Origin: Ilex aquifolium
Taxonomy: Eukaryota; Streptophyta; Magnoliopsida; Aquifoliales; Aquifoliaceae
NCBI GenBank assembly: GCA_951799425.1
Contig: OX637393.1
Coordinates: 19,843,244 to 19,907,243, forward strand
DNA: 64,000 bases
Direction: 5' to 3'
The number at the start of each line of letters is the position of its first letter. Positions within the stretch are counted from its first letter, which is position 1. Shown piece by piece: positions 9,472 to 21,378 of this stretch. Below the pieces are notes generated by a model, which was given only the letters and a program-made list of their open reading frames with translations, ran no database searches and was not told the origin of the DNA. Both the position numbers and the translations under genes were made by a program.

Positions 9472-10016
9472 TCAAGTAGCGAACAAATATGGATACTTCT
9501 CCCGCATTTCTTGCTCCGGTTCCCATGTAGCTTCCTCCACTCCATGGTGTTGCCACCAAACCTTCACCAATCTGATAACTTTGTTGCGAAGTACTTTTTC
9601 CTTTGCGTCGAGAATTTCTACCGGTTGTTCTTTGTAGGTTGCTCCGTCTTAAATTTCCATCTCCTCCAAGTTCACGACTGGAGTTGCATCCGAGTGACAC
9701 GTCCTCAACATTGACACGTGAAACACGTCATGTACTCTGGATATCTGGGCTAGTAGTCGAAGTTGATACGCCGCATTGCCTACTGCTTTGATCACTTCAA
9801 ACGGTCCGGTATATCTTGGCGCTAACTTCTCCTTCTTCCCGAATCGAACACGCCCTTCTTGTTTGACACCTTGGAAAACATATAATCTCCCACTTTTAAT
9901 TCCAAGGATCTTCGTCTGTGGTCCGCGTAGCTCTTCTGTCTACTTCGCGCCGTGCGTAGCCTCTCCCGGATGAGTTGAATCTTCTCCGTAGTTTCCCCAT
10001 TGTAGTCCTTACTCCG
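9472..10016 (-). pseudogene. pol: Integrase C-terminus/chromodomain remnant of I2
   Basis: Carries the same internal TAA (9649-9651), frameshift and terminal stop (9472-9474) as the I1 copy. Differs by variants shared only with I3: CTTCTTCCCGAATC near 9834, TGTTTGACACC near 9860 and ACGTCATGTAC near 9725. Confidence 0.87.
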
Positions 10017-10972
10017 TTAGTTCGCTGCGCACTCTGATATAAATTACAATCCACCAAAGGTTACAGTTGAAATCTAACCAGACTTGTCCTCCCATCTTAG
10101 CTTCCAAATCCATATACATTTTTCCAACGAAATAATTTAAGAAAAATTAACATAATATCATCGAAAATATCATTTTATTGGTCAATACCAATCTTTAGAA
10201 TTTTGAATTAAGGAACAAATAAATAATCAAGCTTGGGAATCAAGAACAAGGTAACAATCGAGTATTGGAATCGATAACAAACGACTATCAAGGTTTGAAA
10301 TCAATGACAAATGAATAATTAAGCTTTGTAATCAGGGGTTAAAGAGTATCAAGTTTTGAACTCAAGAACAAAGAGAAATCAAGTATTGAAATCAAGAGCA
10401 ATTGAATGTCAAGTCTTGAAATCAAGAATAAATAAATAAGCAAGGTTTGAAATTAATAACAAATGAATATTAAGCTCAGGAATCAAGAATAAATGGTTAT
10501 CAAGCTTAGATCTCAAGAACAATTGAATATTAAGGTTAGAATTCAATAACCAATGAATAACAAGTTTTGATCTCAAGGACAATTGAATATCAAGGTTAGA
10601 ATTCAATGACAAATGAATATCAAGTTTAGATTTCAAGAACAAGGAAGGAATCAAGAGAAAACCCACTTTTCCTTGAAAATTAAGATTTCGAAGGCATACA
10701 ACGAGAATTAGTGGTTACCCAAGCATAACATAGTTAAAACAAGGTAAGATTTAAGGTTTGGAATCAAGAACAAATGAGAAATCAAGAGAAAAACACATCT
10801 CCCGTGTGAACTAGGGTGTGAAGGCATAAGAAAAGATTTAGGGTTCACCCAAACATAATATATTTTAGAACAAGGTAATATTATCTAGAATGGAAAGACA
10901 TGATGATTCCCTAGCAATTAGTTATAAATTAGAATCAAAGATTACATATAACTAAACCCTACTGGTATCCCC
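10017..10972. repeat. Spacer of I2 (LTR-like relic, minisatellite 10206-10659)
   Basis: Same layout and length as the I1 spacer. It keeps TTAAGATTTCG near 10680, seen otherwise only in I1, and GAAAATATCATT near 10163, shared with I3. Confidence 0.85.
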
Positions 10973-12429
10973 TTATTTTCCCGTAGGCAAGTCAACATAT
11001 AAAGCATGTTCTAGCTCCTCGGAACCCAATCCAAATTCTACAACGTCCGCAGTACGTATAAAAGAATGAGTCGCATAGGTATCCAATGTAATTCGGGCCC
11101 AAGAATGGTAGAGAAGAACAATACCTTCCACAATGGCGTTGGAGGCATCTTCCTCCTGTTGAGTCAAAGCAAAAACCCTTCCTTGATTAGCGCCGCCGGG
11201 GGCTTGAGCTTGTAACGGTCTCTGTGGTGGTAGTGGCTGTCGTAGCGGTGGCCTGTTTGCATTCACTCGCCCAGTTACTTGGTTGGTCTTGGTGGAAAGC
11301 AATGGACAATTATCTTTGAAGTGCCCAACACCTCCACAGGCGAAGCGTCGGCGTGTATCCGTGCCTACTCTCTCTGGTACGCCTCCCGCTCCTCGAGCTA
11401 TCTGAGGTATCTGCTGTGCTGGCCTTTGTAGAGGTGGCTTGTTTGCTGGTACTTGCTCGGTTGCTTGTTTGGTCCTTGGGGGAAACGAGGGGCATCTATG
11501 TTTGAAGTGCCCATACTCTCCGCATGCAAAGCATTGGCGCGTGTCAGTTCTTGTTCTAGTCTGAGTCACTTCATCTCCTCGAGTTGTCAGAAGTCCCTGT
11601 CCACCTGCCTGGTCTGGACTTCGGTATGGTGTTGCTCGCTGCACTCCACTGGTGCTAGGGTCCGTCCTGATCGGACCTCCTCTCGCGAAGCTCTGTCGCT
11701 GCTGGCTGTCCTCTATATCTCTCTCCACCAATGCAGCTCGGTCAACTAGGTCCCCATACTCCCGGATCTTGAGAGCCACCAGCTTCTCCCGGATAGCAGG
11801 GCTTCAAAGCGCTTGGCCCTGCTGGCCTCAGTAGATATAAACTCTGTAGCATAACGGGATAGCTCATCGAAACTCCTCTCGTACTCGATCACCGTCCTAC
11901 TGCCCTGTCGGAGAGCAAGGAAATCGGCCTTCATTCTGTCTCTTACTGATTCCGGAAAGTACTTGTCTTGGAAAATTTGGTCAAATTCCTCCCAAGTGAG
12001 TGAATCTGTGGTCCTCATTCTTTTCACTGAGTCCCACCAATGGTCGGCCTCCCCCTCGAATAGATAAGTCGCCAAGCCGACCCGAATATCCTCGGCTATC
12101 CCCATGCCATCACATATCTTCTTCGCTCGGCGGATCCATTTATCCGCATCCAAGGGGTTAGAGCTCCCTTGGAAAGTAGGCGGGTGTTGCCTCAGAAACT
12201 CTCGGAGAACTACCATTCTCCTATTCTCCTCTCGGTTGCCCTGTACTTGGGCTAGTGGATGAGCCCCACCGTTATGGTTGTTCCCATTCTGGTGTTGTAC
12301 CAGAGTGGTGAGCTTCCTCAAGCATTGATAGATGCCTTGCATGGCATCGGGAGGTGGTGGTGGTGGATTTTCTTGGCCTCCACGACCACGACCACGTCCT
12401 CGTCCCCGTGTACCGTCCATCCTACACAT
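10973..12429 (-). pseudogene. gag: gag/truncated protease, class A copy in I2, frameshifted
   Basis: Frameshifted by the 10-bp deletion at 11803/11804; the 5' frame ends at 11746 and the 3' frame runs to 10973. Almost identical to the I1 copy, including the Thr variant next to the degenerate second zinc knuckle; one visible difference is Ala for Gly in the proline-rich linker (RPLQAQ versus RPLQGQ). Confidence 0.9.
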
Positions 12430-12620
12430 CAATCCACAATTTAGTTTCCTTGATGTGTAAGATATAAACTAAAGTGATATGTATGATGTCTTGATTTAAG
12501 CACAAGGCATATACAAAATCTAACTTACAATTTCCTTCACCCTAAACCTACATCTCTAGTGGTAATCCATAACCTACAGCTCCCATGTAAGACCTAAAGC
12601 CTAAGCTCTGATACCAAATC

Positions 12621-14632
12621 TGTAACACCCCAAATACCACCCTGGACGGCATTACATTCTAAAACATTCACATCATGAGAGCACTAAATATCATCCATAA
12701 ATAAATTAAACTTCATTCATCATCCATAAAATATTTACATCATTATCCAAAAGAATATGCCCAACCATGGCATTTACATCTCAAAAATCCAATAATGTAG
12801 CGCAGCGGAATTACAAAAGAAAACTAGACTTTACAATGTTCAAAATGAATAACCTAGTCTAGTACAAAAGAAGCTATATCTCCAGTTGTCCCATTCGGGA
12901 TCTAAGTACCCCTCCAAGGAAGCTTCCCCAAGGCCCGGCTCATTCAGACCGAGCTCTTCCTCTAAAGCCAAATCTGAAAAATATTAATTGTAGGGGATGA
13001 GCACGAAGCTCTGTAGCACAATCTTCTCAAACTCAAACAAGGTTTATAAAAAAACATATAAAATGGCCGGTCTCATTTTACAAATAGCATACATAATCTT
13101 TGAAGTAAAACAGGGACATTTTAAAATGGATCTCAAGTTTAAGTAGCAACAGTAATTTCCATAAACAGTAAAAGAGACCAAGATCCAATACATATCCATT
13201 TTTCCAAAATATAAACCATTTTCCCACAAGACCTTGTGGAATCCCATACTCCCACAAGTCCTTGTAGGAAACCATTTTCCACAATATTACAACAATCCAT
13301 CAATATGTATATGTATCTCAAACATGATGTAAGGCAAACCCCATGAATCGACACATTGAGTAATATCTAACCCACACACACCCACACAAATCTTATCAAA
13401 GATATCCATCCTTTAGGAAGGGCGTATGCCACACCAATGGCAGTGACGTATCCAACCCAGGTATTAGTATACTAACCCTCTTACACGGCACCCGTGAGCA
13501 ATAGCGGTTTAGTCTTACCAAAGCACTAACCCCACTACGAGTGGTAGGAGAAATGCCAACCCACACAGAGCAAGCAACACGTCTACCCACTCTACGATAT
13601 CTCGTCAAAGGCCACCCATGGTCATCCCACACTCATAAGAGATACAATACCAAATCCAATTCCACAATTTACAAGTATATCTTAAAAATCCCCAAATTGA
13701 GCATTTGACATTTTCAATAACCAACCAAGAAAAATGCAAGAGATCACAACAATATCATTTTATTACTTAACACCAAACACTATGATTTTGAAATCAAGAA
13801 TAAAGGAAGAGTTCAAGAGGAAAACCCATCACTCTTGAAAACTAGGGTTTTTCAAACAAAAGAGGGATTGGTGTAAAACATGTTAACAATTGAACAAGAA
13901 CCAAGAAACAATGGAGCCATAGCAAATACATATCATTAAGAATCAAAACATACATATTTATTAACCCTAACATCAATGTAAGAGAAAGAGAAGAAATTCC
14001 CTACCTTATGCTCTTGAAGAAACCTAGGGTTTGAGTCTTGAATCACTTGTGAACCCTTTGTCTTTCCTTTTTATCTTGAGTTTTATCTCTCTCTCTTTCT
14101 CTCTAAGGGTTTCTAGGAGGGTTAGGGTAAGAGGGAGATGAAGAAATGGGGCAAATGGGATGTAGGATGGGTTTTATAACACAAAAATCCCGACTTTTAA
14201 CTGTTTAGCGGGCGTCAGACGGATGGTACCGGTACCTAGTACCGGTACAAGAAACCTTCTGGAATCGGGGTACCGGTACTCAGTACCGGTACCATTCAGT
14301 ACCGGTACCCAGTACCGGTACCAATTACCGAGTTTTGCCTATTTCTTTTGTTTTCCATTTCCAATCAATTCCAAAACGAACCAAATCCATCACAAACCTC
14401 TCCAACACATATGTATACACCAAACCTATCTAATACAAGTTATAGGACCTAACATTTTATATTTTCACTCACTAAAACTAAATTTCAACTATGATTTTCA
14501 TTCACATTTTAAATCTTTACTTTTCAAATTTACAAAGTTCAAACACACTTCAATACCCCTATCCACATCTTTACAACCATTATTTACTATATATCTATAT
14601 ACATATATAAAATAAAAATGCGGGGTGTTACA
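12621..14632 (-). repeat. LTR 3 (2012 bp)
   Basis: I saw no difference from LTR 2 at any of the positions that vary between other copies. TATA 14172-14178; palindrome cluster 14226-14321. Confidence 0.95.
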
Positions 14633-14673
14633 ATCCACCCCCCTTAAAGAAAGTTTCGTCCTCGAAACTTACC

Positions 14674-15218
14674 TCAAGTAGCGAACAAATATGGATACTT
14701 CTCCCGCATTTCTTGCTCCGGTTCCCATGTAGCTTCCTCCACTCCATGGTGTTGCCACCAAACCTTCACCAATCTGATAACTTTGTTGCGAAGTACTTTT
14801 TCCTTTGCGTCGAGAATTTCTACCGGTTGTTCTTTGTAGGTTGCTCCGTCTTAAATTTCCATCTCCTCCAAGTTCACGACTGGAGTTGCATCCGAGTGAC
14901 ACGTCCTCAACATTGACACGTGAAACACGTCATGTACTCTGGATATCTGGGCTAGTAGTCGAAGTTGATACGCCGCATTGCCTACTGCTTTGATCACTTC
15001 AAACGGTCCGGTATATCTTGGCGCTAACTTCTCCTTCTTCCCGAATCGAACACGCCCTTCTTGTTTGACACCTTGGAAAACATATAATCTCCCACTTTTA
15101 ATTCCAAGGATCTTCGTCTGTGGTCCGCGTAGCTCTTCTGTCTACTTCGCGCCGTGCGTAGCCTCTCCCGGATGAGTTGAATCTTCTCCGTAGTTTCCCC
15201 ATTGTAGTCCTTACTCCG
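14674..15218 (-). pseudogene. pol: Integrase C-terminus/chromodomain remnant of I3
   Basis: Shares the I2 private variants as well as the array-wide TAA (14851-14853) and frameshift. Ends at 14674-14676, with the PPT next to it. Confidence 0.87.
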
Positions 15219-16174
15219 TTAGTTCGCTGCGCACTCTGATATAAATTACAATCCACCAAAGGTTACAGTTGAAATCTAACCAGACTTGTCCTCCCATCTT
15301 AGCTTCCAAATCCATATACATTTTTCCAACGAAATAATTTAAGAAAAATTAACATAATATCATCGAAAATATCATTTTATTGGTCAATACCAATCTTTAG
15401 AATTTTGAATTAAGGAACAAATAAATAATCAAGCTTGGGAATCAAGAACAAGGTAACAATCGAGTATTGGAATCGATAACAAACGACTATCAAGGTTTGA
15501 AATCAATGACAAATGAATAATTAAGCTTTGTAATCAGGGGTTAAAGAGTATCAAGTTTTGAACTCAAGAACAAAGAGAAATCAAGTATTGAAATCAAGAG
15601 CAATTGAATGTCAAGTCTTGAAATCAAGAATAAATAAATAAGCAAGGTTTGAAATTAATAACAAATGAATATTAAGCTCAGGAATCAAGAATAAATGGTT
15701 ATCAAGCTTAGATCTCAAGAACAATTGAATATTAAGGTTAGAATTCAATAACCAATGAATAACAAGTTTTGATCTCAAGGACAATTGAATATCAAGGTTA
15801 GAATTCAATGACAAATGAATATCAAGTTTAGATTTCAAGAACAAGGAAGGAATCAAGAGAAAACCCACTTTTCCTTGAAAATTAAGGTTTCGAAGGCATA
15901 CAACGAGAATTAGTGGTTACCCAAGCATAACATAGTTAAAACAAGGTAAGATTTAAGGTTTGGAATCAAGAACAAATGAGAAATCAAGAGAAAAACACAT
16001 CTCCCGTGTGAACTAGGGTGTGAAGGCATAAGAAAAGATTTAGGGTTCACCCAAACATAATATATTTTAGAACAAGGTAATATTATCTAGAATGGAAAGA
16101 CATGATGATTCCCTAGCAATTAGTTATAAATTAGAATCAAAGATTACATATAACTAAACCCTACTGGTATCCCC
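15219..16174. repeat. Spacer of I3 (LTR-like relic, minisatellite 15408-15861)
   Basis: First half matches I2 (GAAAATATCATT). Past the minisatellite it switches to the majority variant TTAAGGTTTCG near 15883, so the segment shared with I2 ends between these points. Confidence 0.85.
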
Positions 16175-17631
16175 TTATTTTCCCGTAGGCAAGTCAACAT
16201 ATAAAGCATGTTCTAGCTCCTCGGAACCCAATCCAAATTCTACAACGTCCGCAGTACGTATAAAAGAATGAGTCGCATAGGTATCCAATGTAATTCGGGC
16301 CCAAGAATGGTAGAGAAGAACAATACCTTCCACAATGGCGTTGGAGGCATCTTCCTCCTGTTGAGTCAAAGCAAAAACCCTTCCTTGATTAGCGCCGCCG
16401 GGGGCTTGAGCTTGTAACGGTCTCTGTGGTAGTAGTGGCTGTCGTAGCGGTGGCCTGTTTGCATTCACTCGCCCAGTTACTTGGTTGGTCTTGGTGGAAA
16501 GCAATGGACAATTATCTTTGAAGTGCCCAACACCTCCACAGGCGAAGCGTCGGCGTGCATCCGTGCCTACTCTCTCTGGTACGCCTCCCGCTCCTCGAGC
16601 TATCTGAGGTATCTGCTGTGCTGGCCTTTGTAGAGGTGGCTTGTTTGCTGGTACTTGCTCGGTTGCTTGTTTGGTCCTTGGGGGAAACGAGGGGCATCTA
16701 TGTTTGAAGTGCCCATACTCTCCGCATGCAAAGCATTGGCGCGTGTCAGTTCTTGTTCTAGTCTGAGTCACTTCATCTCCTCGAGTTGTCAGAAGTCCCT
16801 GTCCACCTGCCTGGTCTGGACTTCGGTATGGTGTTGCTCGCTGCACTCCACTGGTGCTAGGGTCCGTCCTGATCGGACCTCCTCTCGCGAAGCTCTGTCG
16901 CTGCTGGCTGTCCTCTATATCTCTCTCCACCAATGCAGCTCGGTCAACTAGGTCCCCATACTCCCGGATCTTGAGAGCCACCAGCTTCTCCCGGATAGCA
17001 GGGCTTCAAAGCGCTTGGCCCTGCTGGCCTCAGTAGATATAAACTCTGTAGCATAACGGGATAGCTCATCGAAACTCCTCTCGTACTCGATCACCGTCCT
17101 ACTGCCCTGTCGGAGAGCAAGGAAATCGGCCTTCATTCTGTCTTTTACTGATTTCGGAAAGTACTTGTCTTGGAAAATTTGGTCAAATTCCTCCCAAGTG
17201 AGTGAATCTGTGGTCCTCATTCTTTTCACTGAGTCCCACCAATGGTCGGCCTCCCCCTCGAATAGATAAGTCGCCAAGCCGACCCGAATATCCTCGGCTA
17301 TCCCCATGCCATCACATATCTTCTTCGCTCGGCGGATCCATTTATCCGCATCCAAGGGGTTAGAGCTCCCTTGGAAAGTAGGCGGGTGTTGCCTCAGAAA
17401 CTCTCGGAGAACTACCATTCTCCTATTCTCCTCTCGGTTGCCCTGTACTTGGGCTAGTGGATGAGCCCCACCGTTATGGTTGTTCCCATTCTGGTGTTGT
17501 ACCAGAGTGGTGAGCTCCCTCAAGCATTGATAGATGCCTTGCATGGCATCGGGAGGTGGTGGTGGTGGATTTTCTTGGCCTCCACGACCACGACCACGTC
17601 CTCGTCCCCGTGTACCGTCCATCCTACACAT
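16175..17631 (-). pseudogene. gag: gag/truncated protease, class A copy in I3, frameshifted
   Basis: 10-bp deletion at 17005/17006. Carries PLLPQ in the proline-rich linker, a variant otherwise found in I7-I10, but keeps SLTW and EDIRVG of I0-I2. It therefore looks like a bridge between the two class A subtypes. Also has Lys for Glu and for Arg in the FPESVRD segment. Confidence 0.9.
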
Positions 17632-17822
17632 CAATCCACAATTTAGTTTCCTTGATGTGTAAGATATAAACTAAAGTGATATGTATGATGTCTTGATTTA
17701 AGCACAAGGCATATACAAAATCTAACTTACAATTTCCTTCACCCTAAACCTACATCTCTAGTGGTAATCCATAACCTACAGCTCCCATGTAAGACCTAAA
17801 GCCTAAGCTCTGATACCAAATC

Positions 17823-19836
17823 TGTAACACCCCAAATACCACCCTGGACGGCATTACATTCTAAAACATTCACATCATGAGAGCACTAAATATCATCCAT
17901 AAATAAATTAAACTTCATTCATCATCCATAAAATATTTACATCATTATCCAAAAGAATATGCCCAACCATGGCATTTACATCTCAAAAATCCAATAATGT
18001 AGCGCAGCGGAATTACAAAAGAAAACTAGACTTTACAATGTTCAAAATGAATAACCTAGTCTAGTACAAAAGAAGCTATATCTCCAGTTGTCCCATTCGG
18101 GATCTAAGTACCCCTCCAAGGAAGCTTCCCCAAGGCCCGGCTCATTCAGACCGAGCTCTTCCTCTAAAGCCAAATCTGAAAAATATTAATTGTAGGGGAT
18201 GAGCACGAAGCTCTGTAGCACAATCTTCTCAAACTCAAACAAGGTTTATAAAAAAACATATAAAATGGCCGGTCTCATTTTACAAATAGCATACATAATC
18301 TTTGAAGTAAAACAGGGACATTTTAAAATGGATCTCAAGTTTAAGTAGCAACAGTAATTTCCATAAACAGTAAAAGAGACCAAGATCCAATACATATCCA
18401 TTTTTCCAAAATATAAACCATTTTCCCACAAGACCTTGTGGAATCCCATACTCCCACAAGTCCTTGTAGGAAACCATTTTCCACAATATTACAACAATCC
18501 ATCAATATGTATATGTATCTCAAACATGATGTAAGGCAAACCCCATGAATCGACACATTGAGTAATATCTAACCCACACACACCCACACAAATCTTATCA
18601 AAGATATCCATCCTTTAGGAAGGGCGTATGCCACACCAATGGCAGTGACGTATCCAACCCAGGTATTAGTATACTAACCCTCTTACACGGCACCCGTGAG
18701 CAATAGCGGTTTAGTCTTACCAAAGCACTAACCCCACTACGAGTGGTAGGAGAAATGCCAACCCACACGGAGCAAGCAACACGTCTACCCACTCTACGAT
18801 ATCTCGTCAAAGGCCACCCATGGTCATCCCACACTCATAAGAGATACAATACCAAATCCAATTCCACAATTTACAAGTATATCTTAAAAATCCCCAAATT
18901 GAGCATTTGACATTTTCAATAACCAACCAAGAAAAATGCAAGAGATCACAACAATATCATTTTATTACTTAACACCAAACACTATGATTTTGAAATCAAG
19001 AATAAAGGAAGAGTTCAAGAGGAAAACCCATCACTCTTGAAAACTAGGGTTTTTCAAACAAAAGAGGGATTGGTGTAAAACATGTTAACAATTGAACAAG
19101 AACCAAGAAACAATGGAGCCATAGCAAATACATATCATTAAGAATCAAAACATACATATTTATTAACCCTAACATCAATGTAAGAGAAAGAGAAGAAATC
19201 CCCTACCTTATGCTCTTGAAGAAACCTAGGGTTTGAGTCTTGAATCACTTGTGAACCCTTTGTCTTTCCTTTTTATCTTGAGTTTTATCTCTCTCTCTCT
19301 TTCTCTCTAACGGTTTCTAGGAGGGTTAGGGTAAGAGGGAGATGAAGAAATGGGGCAAATGGGATGTAGGATGGGTTTTATAACACAAAAATCCCGACTT
19401 TTAACTGTTTAGCGGGCGTCAGACGGATGGTACCGGTACCTAGTACCGGTACAAGAAACCTTCTGGAATCGGGGTACCGGTACTCAGTACCGGTACCATT
19501 CAGTACCGGTACCCAGTACCGGTACCAATTACCGAGTTTTGCCTATTTCTTTTGTTTTCCATTTCCAATCCATTCCAAAACGAACCAAATCCATCACAAA
19601 CCTCTCCAACACATATTTATACACCAAACCTATCTAATACAAGTTATAGGACCTAACATTTTATATTTTCACTCACTAAAACTAAATTTCAACTACGATT
19701 TTCATTCACATTTTAAATCTTTACTTTTCAAATTTACAAAGTTCAAACACACTTCAATACCCCTATCCACATCTTTACAACCATTATTTACTATATATCT
19801 ATATACATATATAAAATAAAAATGCGGGGTGTTACA
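17823..19836 (-). repeat. LTR 4 (2014 bp)
   Basis: Two bases longer than LTR 1 through one extra CT in the dinucleotide tract near 19290. TATA 19376-19382; palindromes 19430-19525. From the palindromes onward it carries CAATCCATTCC and ACATATTTATAC, shared with LTRs 5-12 but not 1-3. Confidence 0.95.
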
Positions 19837-19877
19837 ATCCACCCCCCTTAAAGAAAGTTTCGTCCTCGAAACTTACC

Positions 19878-20422
19878 TCAAGTAGCGAACAAATATGGAT
19901 ACTTCTCCCGCATTTCTTGCTCCGGTTCCCATGTAGCTTCCTCCACTCCATGGTGTTGCCACCAAACCTTCACCAATCTGATAACTTTGTTGCGAAGTAC
20001 TTTTTCCTTTGCGTCGAGAATTTCTACCGGTTGTTCTTCGTAGGTTGCTCCGTCTTAAATTTCCATCTCCTCCAAGTTCACGACTGGAGTTGCATCCGAG
20101 TGACACGTCCTCAACATTGACACGTGAAACACGCCATGTACTCTGGATATCTGGGCTAGTAGTCGAAGTTGATACGCCGCATTGCCTACTGCTTTGATCA
20201 CTTCAAACGGTCCGGTATATCTTGGCGCTAACTTCTCCTTCTTGCCGAATCGAACACGCCCTTCTTGTGTGACACCTTGGAAAACATATAATCTCCCACT
20301 TTTAATTCCAAGGATCTTCGTCTGTGGTCCGCGTAGCTCTTCTGTCTACTTCGCGCCGTGCGTAGCCTCTCCCGGATGAGTTGAATCTTCTCCGTAGTTT
20401 TCCCATTGTAGTCCTTACTCCG
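19878..20422 (-). pseudogene. pol: Integrase C-terminus/chromodomain remnant of I4
   Basis: Majority sequence type, with the common TAA (20055-20057) and frameshift. A C-to-T change gives TTTTCCC near 20397 at its upstream edge. Confidence 0.87.
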
Positions 20423-21378
20423 TTAGTTCGCTGCGCACTCTGATATAAATTACAATCCACCAAAGGTTACAGTTGAAATCTAACCAGACTTGTCCTCCCA
20501 TCTTAGCTTCCAAATCCATATACATTTTTCCAACGAAATAATTTAAGAAAAATTAACATAATATCATCGAAAATACCATTTTATTGGTCAATACCAATCT
20601 TTAGAATTTTGAATTAAGGAACAAATAAATAATCAAGCTTGGGAATCAAGAACAAGGTAACAATCGAGTATTGGAATCGATAACAAACGACTATCAAGGT
20701 TTGAAATCAATGACAAATGAATAATTAAGCTTTGTAATCAGGGGTTAAAGAGTATCAAGTTTTGAACTCAAGAACAAAGAGAAATCAAGTATTGAAATCA
20801 AGAGCAATTGAATGTCAAGTCTTGAAATCAAGAATAAATAAATAAGCAAGGTTTGAAATTAATAACAAATGAATATTAAGCTCAGGAATCAAGAATAAAT
20901 GGTTATCAAGCTTAGATCTCAAGAACAATTGAATATTAAGGTTAGAATTCAATAACCAATGAATAACAAGTTTTGATCTCAAGGACAATTGAATATCAAG
21001 GTTAGAATTCAATGACAAATGAATATCAAGTTTAGATTTCAAGAACAAGGAAGGAATCAAGAGAAAACCCACTTTTCCTTGAAAATTAAGGTTTCGAAGG
21101 CATACAACGAGAATTAGTGGTTACCCAAGCATAACATAGTTAAAACAAGGTAAGATTTAAGGTTTGGAATCAAGAACAAATGAGAAATCAAGAGAAAAAC
21201 ACATCTCCCGTGTGAACTAGGGTGTGAAGGCATAAGAAAAGATTTAGGGTTCACCCAAACATAATATATTTTAGAACAAGGTAATATTATCTAGAATGGA
21301 AAGACATGATGATTCCCTAGCAATTAGTTATAAATTAGAATCAAAGATTACATATAACTAAACCCTACTGGTATCCCC
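20423..21378. repeat. Spacer of I4 (LTR-like relic, minisatellite 20612-21065)
   Basis: Majority type with no length change. It separates an intact gag from the pol remnant, so the gag stop at 21379-21381 borders it directly. Confidence 0.85.
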
